From JASFQI01 sp050115555 (GTDB lineage Bacteria; Desulfobacterota; DSM-4660; Desulfatiglandales; HGW-15): a stretch of DNA of 30,120 nt. Shown piece by piece: positions 6,984-15,358 of the stretch. Made by a program: the position numbers and the translations under genes. The notes under the pieces were generated by a model. That model ran no database searches, had not been told where the DNA came from, and was given only the letters and a program-made list of their open reading frames with translations. The stretch lies in the NCBI GenBank assembly GCA_050115555.1, contig JASFQI010000013.1:1-30120 (forward strand), in the 5' to 3' direction. The first letter of the stretch is position 1; each line of letters opens with the position of its first letter.

Positions 6984-8273
6984 GATTGAAGGCGCAAGGC
7001 GAGGCAGGATGGGCGCCGGACGGGCCATGGGCTTGATGAGACGGACCTGAACGTCCCCGAGGTAACGCTCCTCGAAACCCGCCTCGCAGTAGCAGAGGTA
7101 GTACTCCCACATGCGGATGAACGCATCGGAAAAGCCGAGGGCCTTGACCTCCTCGAGATGCTCGAAAAAGCGCGTTCGCCAGGCCCGGAGGGTGCGGGGA
7201 TAGCTCGGGGTGATGTCCTCCAGGTGGTCGAACTTCAGATCCGTAGCCCGGGCCACGGCTCGGCTCATGGCCGCGATGGAGGGAATGCAGCTCCCCGGAA
7301 AAATGTAACGCTTGATGAAATCCACGGTGTGCTTGTGCCGCTCGAAGACCCGGTCCGCGATCGTGATCGCCTGAAGCATCATCATGCCGTCCGGCTTCAG
7401 ACAATGGCTGCAGCTTCGAAAAAAGGCCTCCAGGTAGGAATGCCCCACCGCTTCGATCATCTCTATGGAGACCAGCTTGCCGAAACGTCCCTTCAGGTCC
7501 CTGTAGTCCTGGAAGAGAACGCGGATACGTTCCTGAAGGCCCGCGGCCTCAATGCGCTCGAGCGCCAGAGCGCGCTGCTCCTCGGAGATCGTGGTGGTGG
7601 TCACCCGGCACCCGTAGTGCTCTGCTGCGAACAGGGCAAACCCGCCCCACCCCGTCCCGATCTCGAGGACGTGATCCGACGCCTTCAGGTCCAGCTTGCG
7701 GCAGATGCGATCGTACTTGGCCAGGGAGGCCTCCTCCAACGTGCTTTCCTCGGTTTCAAAGAGGCCGCAGGAATAGGTCAGGGTCTCATCCAGAAAGAGG
7801 CGATAGAATGCGTTTCCCAGGTCGTAGTGCGCGGCGATGTTGGCCCGGCTGCCTTTCCTCGTGTCCCTGCGAAGGGCGTGGAACACGGTGTAGGCCGGCG
7901 CGGCCAGCCGGGTCCACCGGCGGTCCAGCCCCTGGAACACGCCCTGGTTGAGGAGCACGATGCGAATGAGTGCCGTCAGATCGTCCGTGCTCCATAGGCC
8001 CATCATGAAGGCCTCCCCCGCGCCCACGCTTCCGCCGAACACGATCCGGGAGTAGAACGCGCTGTCCAGGACCCGGACCGAGGCTTCGAGAGGCACATCC
8101 TCCGTGCGCTGCCCGAAGGTCCACTGCCGATCGTCCTCCACGAGATGAATGCGTCCCGTTTTCAGCCTTCTCAGGATGGAGAGGAAAAGCCGCTTCGCCG
8201 TTCCCTGAAACAGGGCGGCCTGCGGCCTTGCTGAAAACCTTCCTTCCACCGGCTGGATGAGGGTCTTCATCAT
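6978..8273 (-). CDS. Cyclopropane-fatty-acyl-phospholipid synthase family methyltransferase
   Basis: This 431-aa SAM-dependent methyltransferase is in the size range of the family. The SAM-binding loop V-L-E-I-G-T-G-W-G-G is at residues 202-211. The preceding Y-S-C-G-L-F keeps the family cysteine, and S-I-E-M-I-E-A-V-G-H keeps the Glu and His around the bicarbonate-binding active site. The enzyme transfers a methyl or methylene group to unsaturated acyl chains of membrane phospholipids. CFA paralogues in DUF1365/amine-oxidase clusters may make methylated rather than cyclopropane chains, and sequence alone cannot decide. Its ATG overlaps the DUF1365 stop as ATGA, indicating translational coupling. 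A second Met follows directly. Confidence 0.9.
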   Translation of the reverse strand: MMKTLIQPVEGRFSARPQAALFQGTAKRLFLSILRRLKTGRIHLVEDDRQWTFGQRTEDVPLEASVRVLDSAFYSRIVFGGSVGAGEAFMMGLWSTDDLTALIRIVLLNQGVFQGLDRRWTRLAAPAYTVFHALRRDTRKGSRANIAAHYDLGNAFYRLFLDETLTYSCGLFETEESTLEEASLAKYDRICRKLDLKASDHVLEIGTGWGGFALFAAEHYGCRVTTTTISEEQRALALERIEAAGLQERIRVLFQDYRDLKGRFGKLVSIEMIEAVGHSYLEAFFRSCSHCLKPDGMMMLQAITIADRVFERHKHTVDFIKRYIFPGSCIPSIAAMSRAVARATDLKFDHLEDITPSYPRTLRAWRTRFFEHLEEVKALGFSDAFIRMWEYYLCYCEAGFEERYLGDVQVRLIKPMARPAPILPRLAPSIS

Positions 8274-9049
8274 CGGTCTCCTGAATCCAATGAGTTCCGC
8301 TTCTTGGGATGCGTGTGAATCCGCGCCCCTTTCCGCAGCAGACGGAACGCCTGCCGGTAAATCATGGCCGTGACCTTCCAGGTCATGAGCGGATAGGTCA
8401 GGAGGACCCGTGTCAGCGAGCCCCCCGTGATGGGTGTGCGCTGGAGGGAAAGGGTGGCGTCAAAGCGCCGGACGGATCCCGCGGTGAGATTCATGTGCAC
8501 GTGGAGCGCATCGCCCGGCACCCGAAAGCGCCAGTCGTATCGAATCTCCATCTCCATAAAGGGCGACACATGAAAGGCCTTGTCGAAGCGGTAGCGCTTC
8601 CAGCCCGGATGAGTGTGCTCGTTCATGGACTCCCCAAAGACGTAGCAGTGCTCCTCGAGCCACGGGGTGTTGTGCACTTCGGCCACAAGGGCGTCCACGC
8701 GGCGGTCCATGGTGTCGTAGCAGTAGTAGAAGCTCACGGGGTTGAAGCAGTACCCGAAGTAGCGCAGGTGGGTGAGCACTCGAATCGGTCCTTCCGGACG
8801 CGAGCCCAGCCGCTCCTCCACCAGGTCCCTGACCGCCCGGTCGAGGGGAATGCGGGGGTCGCCCAGGTGGTCCCTCCTTCGAAAGTAGGCCACGTTCACA
8901 TGCTTCGCAGACCAGAGCGGATGGACGTCGAACACATGCGGCAGCTCGGCCAGGTCCAGGAACACCAGGTAGATCCGGTATTGAAAGGTGTTGACGACCG
9001 GCGTAAACCGGCGATGCCGGACTCTTCCTTCGTAGATGCAGCTTTTCAT
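8270..9049 (-). CDS. DUF1365 family protein
   Basis: The start at 9049 gives 259 aa beginning M-K-S-C-I-Y-E-G-R-V-R-H-R-R-F, the normal DUF1365 N terminus. The longer open frame to 9172 would overlap the upstream gene. Family marks are F-x-Y-R-I-Y-L-V-F-L-D-L, then R-Y-F-G-Y-C-F-N-P-V-S-F-Y-Y-C-Y near residue 103, and E-V-H-N-T-P-W. The reaction is unknown, but the gene is almost always beside CFA-type methyltransferases and FAD-dependent amine-oxidase-like proteins, as here. One base separates its ATG from the upstream stop, and its own stop overlaps the CFA start, so the three genes form a coupled unit. Confidence 0.9.
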   Translation of the reverse strand: MKSCIYEGRVRHRRFTPVVNTFQYRIYLVFLDLAELPHVFDVHPLWSAKHVNVAYFRRRDHLGDPRIPLDRAVRDLVEERLGSRPEGPIRVLTHLRYFGYCFNPVSFYYCYDTMDRRVDALVAEVHNTPWLEEHCYVFGESMNEHTHPGWKRYRFDKAFHVSPFMEMEIRYDWRFRVPGDALHVHMNLTAGSVRRFDATLSLQRTPITGGSLTRVLLTYPLMTWKVTAMIYRQAFRLLRKGARIHTHPKKRNSLDSGDR

Positions 9050-9050
9050 G

Positions 9051-10295
9051 TCACAGGCTTTTCCCAAAGGATTGGCAAACGGCAAGCGCGCTCTTGACAC
9101 CGTCCTCGTGGAAACCGTACCCCCAGTAGGCCCCGCAGAAATGGGTGAGGTTCTGCCCGCTGATTTCTTCAAATCGTTTCTGCGCAGCGAATCCCCGGGG
9201 GGTGTAGATCGGATGGTGATAGGTGATAGCTCGAATCACCTTCCCCGGATCGATGGCCTGCTCCTGGTTGAGGGTTACACAAAAGTCCACGGGCGCCTTC
9301 AGGCTCTGGAGCCTGTTCATGTAATAGGTCAACATGACGCCGTGATGAGTTTCCTTGGGCAGATAGGTGTTCCAGCTCGCCCAGCAGGACCGATGCACGG
9401 GCATCATGGAGGCATCCGTGTGAAGGACTGTGCGGTTTTCCTGGTAAGGCAGAGCCCCCAGGACGGCCCTTTCCGATTCCGTGGGATCGGCGAGCATGGA
9501 GAGCGCCTGATCGCTGTGGGCCGCGATGATGCACTGATCGAACGGCTCAACGGCTCCGTCCCTGGTTTTCACGTCCACATGGGTCCCGTGCCGCACAACC
9601 GATTGCACCGGACATCCCGGACGAAGGCTGTCTTGAAACGGCTCGATGAGCTTCTGGACGTACTGCCTGGACCCGCCCTGAACCACGAACCACTGGGGCT
9701 TGTCCCGAACGTTGAGAAACCCGTGGTTGTGGAAAAAGGCGGCAAAGGACCGGGCCTGGAAATCCTGAAACCGGGCAGGGTCGGCCGACCAGATGGCCGA
9801 CCCCATCGGGATGATGAAGAAATCCCGAAATCCCTCAGAGTACCCCATGGTATCGAGATACTGGCTCAGGGTCGTCTTATGATCGGACGATTGGATCAGG
9901 GCTTCCGAGGCCTTTCTGAAACGGTAGATGTCCGCGAGCATGCGATAAAAGGACGGGCGAAACAGATTGCGGCGTTGCGCGAACAACGAGTTGAGGGAGG
10001 TGGGGCTGTACTCGAGGCCCGTTTTCCCGCAACGAACGCTGAAGCTCATATTCGAAGGCTGCCGGGAAACGCCCAGCTGATCGAGAAGCTTTACAAAGTT
10101 GGGATATGTCTTCTCATTGAAGACAATGAAACCCGTGTCTACAGGATAGGTGCGTCCCTCCACATCCACGTCGATCGTGTGCGTGTGGCCGCCGATATAA
10201 TCGTTGGCCTCGTACACCACGACCTCATGGTCACGGCAGAGGAGATAGGCCGAAGCCAATCCGGAGATCCCAGCGCCAATGATGGCAATCCGCAT
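9051..10295 (-). CDS. FAD-dependent amine-oxidase-like oxidoreductase
   Basis: This is a 414-aa protein. The N terminus M-R-I-A-I-I-G-A-G-I-S-G-L-A-S-A-Y-L-L is a G-x-G-x-x-G dinucleotide-binding fold, followed by an acidic strand end (V-V-V-Y-E-A) and G-G-H-T-H-T, as in NAD/FAD-binding amine oxidase and desaturase-like flavoproteins. The family partner of DUF1365 and CFA-type enzymes is thought to oxidise or desaturate the modified acyl chain, though the substrate is not established. It is the first gene of the leftward trio. The Shine-Dalgarno is weak (AGGA about 11 nt upstream), but the ATG is fixed by the conserved N terminus. Confidence 0.88.
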   Translation of the reverse strand: MRIAIIGAGISGLASAYLLCRDHEVVVYEANDYIGGHTHTIDVDVEGRTYPVDTGFIVFNEKTYPNFVKLLDQLGVSRQPSNMSFSVRCGKTGLEYSPTSLNSLFAQRRNLFRPSFYRMLADIYRFRKASEALIQSSDHKTTLSQYLDTMGYSEGFRDFFIIPMGSAIWSADPARFQDFQARSFAAFFHNHGFLNVRDKPQWFVVQGGSRQYVQKLIEPFQDSLRPGCPVQSVVRHGTHVDVKTRDGAVEPFDQCIIAAHSDQALSMLADPTESERAVLGALPYQENRTVLHTDASMMPVHRSCWASWNTYLPKETHHGVMLTYYMNRLQSLKAPVDFCVTLNQEQAIDPGKVIRAITYHHPIYTPRGFAAQKRFEEISGQNLTHFCGAYWGYGFHEDGVKSALAVCQSFGKSL

Positions 10296-10705
10296 GGAGG
10301 TCTATCCTGTCACACAGGAACCCGTTTCTCTCCGCACCGTGGATTCCCTTCCCTTTCCACAGCCGGCGTGGAATTCGGTTCCCGTCCGTGAAACGGTTTC
10401 GGGTCTGCACTTCCGATTGCGGCCCCTTCACGGAACAACCGCCAATGCAACTTTTATGGGTCGTATAATTTTAAGATATCTGGTTCCAGGCAGAGTGTCA
10501 CGGGCTTTTTGGAGTTCCCGTCCTGTTGCCCCTTCGTCGGTCTTCGATACACGCCCTTTACGTCCTGCCGGTCGGGTTGACGGGTTGTGTATGTTGTGAT
10601 CCATCAAGCGGGGAGAGAGCTTCGGGAGGGAAGCATAAAGGAACGGCCATTGAATCTCCCCGCAGCAAGATTGAGGAATGCGCGAGCGAAGCATTTTCAA
10701 CGGGT
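10296..10705. other. 410-bp intergenic region between the lipid trio and the DUF554 gene
   Basis: No convincing coding region is visible. The only sizeable open frame (leftward, 10428-10700) has random-looking composition. The stretch contains the candidate promoter at 10473-10501 and a 9-bp perfect inverted repeat, GCGGGGAGA (10608-10616) and TCTCCCCGC (10655-10663), with a 38-nt gap. That repeat has no following T-run, so it is not a clear terminator. Confidence 0.5.
10473..10501 (-). promoter_or_regulatory. Candidate sigma-70 promoter for the FAD/DUF1365/CFA unit
   Basis: On the minus strand GTGACA (10501-10496, 5 of 6 to TTGACA) is followed by a 17-nt spacer and TATCTT (10478-10473, 4 of 6 to TATAAT). 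It lies in a locally AT-rich patch and would leave a leader of about 170 nt. In some bacteria related clusters are driven by an ECF sigma factor; no ECF sigma or anti-sigma gene is in this window. Confidence 0.3.
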
Positions 10706-11401
10706 TCAGAACAACAACACGACCTGTCGTACGGCGTGAACCACCAGAGGAATGAATATGGCGGGCAGCATGTCCCCCACCTTGACTCGAACCGCACCCA
10801 GCATGTTGAGGCCCATGCCCACGATGAGCAACCCGCCCACCGCAGACATCTGTGCAATCACCTCCGGCGTCAGAAACGCTTTGGCCAGGGAGGCGCTCAC
10901 GGCAATGCCTCCCTGGTAGAGAAAGACCGGCACGGCAGAGAAGAGGACGCCGACCCCCATGGTGGCGGCAAAGAGAATGGAACCCATCCCGTCGAGCACC
11001 GATTTGGCGAACAGGGTGTCGTGGTTCCCGGAAAGACCGCTTTCCAGGGAGCCCACGACAGCCAGGGAACCCACGCAGTAAAGGAGGCTCGTGAAGACAA
11101 AGGCCCTTGAAAATCCGCCCTCCGAGGTCGAGAACCGGGACTCCAGCGTTTTCCCGAAGCGGTTCATCCGGTCCTCGATCCCGATCCAGGCCCCGAGGCC
11201 GCTCCCGAAGGCCAGGCTGCAGATCAGGAGGACGAAATCATCCCCTTTCCAGGCCAGCTTAAGCCCCATCAAGATAACGGCAAAGGCCACGGCATGGAGG
11301 AGCGTGTCGGAGTGTCGCTGTGGGATAAAACGGCGGAACATCAGGCCGAGGAGGCTGCCTGCAACAATGGCCAGGGTGTTGACGACGGTGCCCAGCAGCA
11401 T
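10706..11401 (-). CDS. DUF554 family membrane protein
   Basis: This 231-aa very hydrophobic protein has about seven membrane segments. It begins M-L-L-G-T-V-V-N-T-L-A-I-V-A-G-S-L-L-G and contains the paired glycine-rich helices with G-x-G-x-x-x-G-I-E-D-R and F-x-x-x-M-G-V-G-V-x-F-S-A-V-P-V typical of the DUF554 (YqgA/YdfK-like) family. A transport role is often proposed but I know of no proven substrate. I see no Shine-Dalgarno before the ATG, but the conserved N terminus supports this start. It lies 124 bp after the DHp gene on the same strand and does not clearly share a function with it. Confidence 0.85.
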   Translation of the reverse strand: MLLGTVVNTLAIVAGSLLGLMFRRFIPQRHSDTLLHAVAFAVILMGLKLAWKGDDFVLLICSLAFGSGLGAWIGIEDRMNRFGKTLESRFSTSEGGFSRAFVFTSLLYCVGSLAVVGSLESGLSGNHDTLFAKSVLDGMGSILFAATMGVGVLFSAVPVFLYQGGIAVSASLAKAFLTPEVIAQMSAVGGLLIVGMGLNMLGAVRVKVGDMLPAIFIPLVVHAVRQVVLLF

Positions 11402-11525
11402 AGTTCAAACCGGCGTGCGAGCGGTATCCCCGCACTGAATTGCATGAACGGGCTGTTCATCGCAGGTGGAAAAAGGGCAGCGGATCGTTGGTCCACACGG
11501 TCTCGTTCGCCGCCCGGCGGGGGCC

Positions 11526-12368
11526 TCATTCGTTTTCCGGCAAACCCCGGCTCGCACGATCCAGGTCCACGATCTTGACGCCCTCGATGTAGTCCTTGGT
11601 CTCGTACCGGGTGATTCGCGTGAGCTTGCGGGTGATCTCCGCCATCTTTTGCGTGAGCGTGATGATCTTCTCGAGCTTCAGTCGAAGCGGGTCCTCATCC
11701 GAGACGTTCATCAGGCAGCTTTCCGCATACCCTGAAATGCTCTGCATGGGCTGGTTCATCTCGTGACAGACCGCACCCGCCATCTGAAGGGACACTTGCA
11801 GGCGCTCCCGTTCCAGCCGTAACTCCTCGGCCCTTCTTTCCTTGGTGACCGGGGTCATGCATCCGCTGGAGAGACAGATCCGGTCTTCCCCGTGAGTTTC
11901 GATACGGGCCACGTCTTTGAGCCAGATGACCAGACCCTCCCCCACATCGACTTTGTAGATGGCGTCACCGATTCCCCTGCGCCGCACGTCTTCGCGAAGC
12001 TGCCGTGCCGACTCGTCCAGGGTCTCGCGGGTTCGGACCTCCTCTTCGATACTTTCGTCCAGGGAATGGAAACGAAGTGTGTGTTGATCCAGAACGCGCT
12101 TTCGGAAGGTTTCGGCCACCTCGCTGCGGCTGCAGTTCATGAGCCGGGCGAATCGAGTGCTCACGAACTCGTACCAGATTTCTCCCGCGTCGTCCTCATG
12201 CCAGGCCGAAAGATAAAAGATCGCAGGGTTCCCGGTCCTCTCCACCGCACGATAGGCATCGATATACCCGGCAACATGCTTCTTCAGGGAAACGCTGTAG
12301 TCTCCGGTCAAGATACGACCGTGGTACTCCTGCGGGATGACTCGGTTGAACGTTTCCTTACTGCCCAT
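11526..12368 (-). CDS. Histidine-kinase-like protein with a DHp domain but no ATPase domain
   Basis: This is a 280-aa soluble protein. Residues 1-155 look like a PAS-type sensor region (A-I-F-Y-L-S-A-W-H-E and I-W-Y-E-F-V-S, later I-Y-K-V-D-V-G-E-G-L-V-I-W-L-K-D). A short coiled coil leads to a histidine-kinase dimerisation helix with the phospho-acceptor motif H-E-M-N-Q-P near residues 205-210, G-Y-A-E-S, and the second helix ending I-T-R-K-L-T-R-I. The protein stops about 25 residues later, so the N, G1 and G2 boxes of the ATP-binding domain are absent. Downstream sequence shows no remnant in any frame. It may be a phosphotransfer protein or a partner phosphorylated in trans. Good Shine-Dalgarno AAGGAG. 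Confidence 0.78.
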   Translation of the reverse strand: MGSKETFNRVIPQEYHGRILTGDYSVSLKKHVAGYIDAYRAVERTGNPAIFYLSAWHEDDAGEIWYEFVSTRFARLMNCSRSEVAETFRKRVLDQHTLRFHSLDESIEEEVRTRETLDESARQLREDVRRRGIGDAIYKVDVGEGLVIWLKDVARIETHGEDRICLSSGCMTPVTKERRAEELRLERERLQVSLQMAGAVCHEMNQPMQSISGYAESCLMNVSDEDPLRLKLEKIITLTQKMAEITRKLTRITRYETKDYIEGVKIVDLDRASRGLPENE

Positions 12369-12618
12369 GATTGCGTCTCCTTCCTGCTCCCCGCGCCCTG
12401 GGTTGCAATCGATGAATCCCGTTTCTTCCTATTATCGAATTCCCGGCCTGGGGGCAAGTCCCTTTGGCATTCCCTCCAGGCCGGCTCGGTACCCCTGAGC
12501 ATGCCTCGACAGTCACGAAGCTCCCGGGAAGACGAACGCACAAAGCCGGGGAATGACTCCTTCTCCGTAAATGCACAGCCCGTGTGCCGGCGTCGAATGC
12601 AGGCTGAGACGGGAATCT

Positions 12619-14049
12619 TTACAGGTATGGGGAAAAAAGCCAGGCCATGGAGTCCCGAAGCTTTGCGGGAAACGAGCGCCCATCCACTTCATCCAGCAAA
12701 ATTTCGCGTGAACGATTCCGGCAGCGAAAGACATGTGCAGCCAGGTCCCCGGCCACCTCGGCATCGAACACCTCCACGGCCAGCTCGAAGTTCAGCCGGA
12801 GGCTCCTGGGATCCAGGTTGGCCGATCCGATCTGGGCGTATCGGCCGTCCACCAGGAAGAGCTTGGTGTGGACAAAAGGAGGCGGCTGGTAGTAGATGCG
12901 GATTCCCCACTGGAGCAGCTCCCAGAGCATATTCCTCGCGGCCCAGTGGACAAAAGGAAGGTTGTTTTTGGACGGAAGGAGCACGGTCACCTCTATGCCC
13001 CGAAGGGCGGCCGCTTGGAGCGCCCCAATCATCTCCCGCGACGGCAGGAAGTAGGGGGTCACGATGAGGACCTGCCGCTGAGCTGCAGAGACGGCACCCA
13101 CCAGGATCATGGCCAGCGAATCCAGGTCTTCTCCGGGGCCGTCCACGATGGCGCGGCAAACCGCGTTTCCCTCGGGAATCGGCGTACCGGGATCGGGGGC
13201 CTCGTCCTCGCCTGTGGCAAAGGCCCAGTCCTCGAGAAACACCTCCTCGATCTGTCCAACAACCGGACCGGCTACGCGAAAATGCAGGTCGACCACCCGC
13301 GAGGGGTTGTCCTCGGCCCCGGCCAGGTGGCGATCCCCGATGTTCATGCCTCCGACGAAACCGATCCCCCCGTCGGCCACCAGGATTTTCCTGTGGCTGC
13401 GCAGGTTCACGTGAATGGACGGCGGCATGAGCCGCGGCGGAAGAAAGCGGGCGACCCGCACGCCCTGCTTTTTCAGGAGTCGGCCGCTCCTCGGGAACGA
13501 GTAGAGCTCCCCGATGCCGTCCAGGAGGACACGGACCTCCACCCCTCGATGACGGGCCCGCGCCAGCGCATCCACGAATTGCCGGCCTGTCCGGTTCGAA
13601 TCCAGGATATACGTGGCCAGGTACACGTACCTCTTCGCCCCCTCGATCGCTTCCAGCATGGCCGGGTAGGCCTCCTCGCCGTTGTGGAGGGCCTCCACGC
13701 GATTCCCTCCTACGAGGGGACGACGGGCTACCTTGTCCGAGACGGCTGCGATCCGCCGGTCCTCGAAAGCCAGATCCGCCTGGGGATGGGCCTTCAGCGG
13801 GATCTCCGGCCGGTCGGTGGTAAAGGGATGAAAAAAAGGCAGCCTATGGGTCAGTCGTTTTGCTCGTGTCTGCACACGGTTGATCCCGAAGAGAAGGTAC
13901 AGGAGCGAACCGATGAGGGGAAAAAGAAGGCAAACCGCAATCCATCCCCAACTCGCGCGCGGATCCCTCTTGAACATCAGGGCATGACCCGCGGTCACCA
14001 GGGTCAGTGCGATGCTCAGAAATCCGACTGTCCAATGAAGGGTATACAT
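12619..14049 (-). CDS. cls: Cardiolipin synthase, phospholipase-D superfamily
   Basis: The ATG at 14049 gives 476 aa, normal for bacterial ClsA-type enzymes. The frame is open further upstream, but that lies inside the preceding gene. Two N-terminal membrane helices are followed by two HKD motifs: H-R-K-I-L-V-A-D near residue 217 and H-T-K-L-F-L-V-D near residue 394, the second followed by I-G-S-A-N-L-D-P-R-S. The enzyme joins two phosphatidylglycerols to make cardiolipin in the inner membrane. Its start is two bases after the stop of the REC-REC-GGDEF gene, with only a weak GAAGA Shine-Dalgarno, so translation is probably coupled to that gene. This places cardiolipin synthesis under the same transcript as a c-di-GMP regulator. 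Confidence 0.9.
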   Translation of the reverse strand: MYTLHWTVGFLSIALTLVTAGHALMFKRDPRASWGWIAVCLLFPLIGSLLYLLFGINRVQTRAKRLTHRLPFFHPFTTDRPEIPLKAHPQADLAFEDRRIAAVSDKVARRPLVGGNRVEALHNGEEAYPAMLEAIEGAKRYVYLATYILDSNRTGRQFVDALARARHRGVEVRVLLDGIGELYSFPRSGRLLKKQGVRVARFLPPRLMPPSIHVNLRSHRKILVADGGIGFVGGMNIGDRHLAGAEDNPSRVVDLHFRVAGPVVGQIEEVFLEDWAFATGEDEAPDPGTPIPEGNAVCRAIVDGPGEDLDSLAMILVGAVSAAQRQVLIVTPYFLPSREMIGALQAAALRGIEVTVLLPSKNNLPFVHWAARNMLWELLQWGIRIYYQPPPFVHTKLFLVDGRYAQIGSANLDPRSLRLNFELAVEVFDAEVAGDLAAHVFRCRNRSREILLDEVDGRSFPAKLRDSMAWLFSPYL

Positions 14050-14051
14050 GG

Positions 14052-15338
14052 TCAGTCTTCGTAGACCACCCGATTCCTTCCGCTCTGCTTTGCCCGGTAA
14101 AGCCTTCGGTCCGCCTCGCGTATCAGGTGGGCCAGCGGCTGATTCTCCTCGCAGCAAAGCCCGATGGAAATCGTGAACCGAACCGTTTCGCTGCCGTAGG
14201 GAATGCTCATGCTTTCGATGAGTCTTCGGAAATCTTCGAAAATCCGGACGGCGCGTGTACCGTGGAGCCCGTAAGCCAGCACGGAGAACTCCTCCCCACC
14301 GATGCGCGAGACAATATGGGACTTTCCAAAGGTCCGCATCAGCCGTTCGGCCAGCTGCACGAGGACCTCGTCCCCTGCATCGTGTCCGAATCGATCGTTC
14401 ACCTCCTTGAACCAGTCGATATCGATCATCGCCACTGTGACGGGCGTGTCCGTTTCCCTGGATTCCTCAAGGAGCTTTTCTCCGGCATCGAAGTAGTATC
14501 TCCTGTTGTACAGCCGGGTCAGCGGATCGCGGATCGCGATCTCCCGAAGCTGGCGGATGAACTCGATGAGCTCGATGTTCTGCGTGACACGGGCGTAGAA
14601 CTCCTCCGAGACGAACGGCTTGGAAAGGAAGTCATTGGCGCCTTTCTTGAGGAACTTGGCGGAAACCAAGCCCGATCCCTGGGCCGAAAGGCCGATGATG
14701 CCCACATCGTTCTTGCCGAACCGCTCCCGGACCCGGGAGACGAACTCGAACCCGTCCATGCTGGGCATATTGAAGTCCGTGATGACCAGGAGGATTCCCG
14801 GATGCGCGCTCAAGACATCGAGCCCCTGAGCCCCGGTCTCCGCCTCCATGACGGTGTACTTGTGCGCCTCCAGCAGGGTCCGGCAGTAGGATCGGAACTC
14901 CCGGGAAGGATCGACCAGAAGAATGGCGATGTCCTGGTTCCGGTAGATCCTCTGAATGAGCTCCTTGACCACATCCAGGCTGTGCTGGCTGTCCTTGAGC
15001 ACGTAGTCCACAACATGCTTGCCCAGAATCTCCTCGCGGAGCTTCTCGTCAAAGGTCGCAGTCAGGATGACGGCCGGAATCCCCTTCTGCCGGATGTAGT
15101 CGACGATCTCCCCGTCCGGCGCATCCGGGAGGTTGAGGTCCAGGACCGCCACAAAGAAGGCAGGGTCCTCTTCGACAATGGCCTGGGCCTCGGCCAGGCT
15201 GTAAGCGGGGACCGCCTCGAATTCCAGGGATTCCTCGATTTGCCGGCACAGGAAGCCCGACACGGACCGGGAGTCCTCTACCACGAGAATCTTACGGGAT
15301 GTGTCCTTGTGTGATTTTCCAACCACGGCAGGCCCCAT
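14052..15338 (-). CDS. Response regulator with two receiver domains and a GGDEF domain
   Basis: Taking the ATG at 15338 gives 428 aa; a TTG at 15362 overlapping the upstream stop is another option. REC1 (about 15-130) has E-D, the phosphorylatable Asp in L-D-L-N-L-P-D, and K-D. REC2 (about 135-255) has V-D-P where most have two acidic residues, then I-T-D-F-N-M-P and S-K-P-F. The GGDEF domain (about 265-428) has the active G-G-E-E-F, so c-di-GMP synthesis is expected. The usual R-x-x-D inhibitory site before it reads G-K-S-H, so product inhibition is probably lost. Architecture is PleD-like. It lies between the Crp/Fnr and cardiolipin synthase genes in one tight operon. Confidence 0.9.
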   Translation of the reverse strand: MGPAVVGKSHKDTSRKILVVEDSRSVSGFLCRQIEESLEFEAVPAYSLAEAQAIVEEDPAFFVAVLDLNLPDAPDGEIVDYIRQKGIPAVILTATFDEKLREEILGKHVVDYVLKDSQHSLDVVKELIQRIYRNQDIAILLVDPSREFRSYCRTLLEAHKYTVMEAETGAQGLDVLSAHPGILLVITDFNMPSMDGFEFVSRVRERFGKNDVGIIGLSAQGSGLVSAKFLKKGANDFLSKPFVSEEFYARVTQNIELIEFIRQLREIAIRDPLTRLYNRRYYFDAGEKLLEESRETDTPVTVAMIDIDWFKEVNDRFGHDAGDEVLVQLAERLMRTFGKSHIVSRIGGEEFSVLAYGLHGTRAVRIFEDFRRLIESMSIPYGSETVRFTISIGLCCEENQPLAHLIREADRRLYRAKQSGRNRVVYED

Positions 15339-15358
15339 TCGTGATCGTCTGAAAGGTC

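Noticed and set aside
10608..10663. 9-bp perfect inverted repeat as terminator of the DUF554 gene
   Set aside because: The 38-nt gap is too long for an intrinsic terminator and there is no T-run.
10428..10700. 90-residue leftward frame in the gap before the FAD oxidoreductase
   Set aside because: No Shine-Dalgarno, no family resemblance and mixed composition; it also covers the best promoter candidate.
11508..11525. GC-rich self-complementary stretch as terminator of the DHp gene
   Set aside because: The stem is only four pairs with a three-base loop and no T-run follows.
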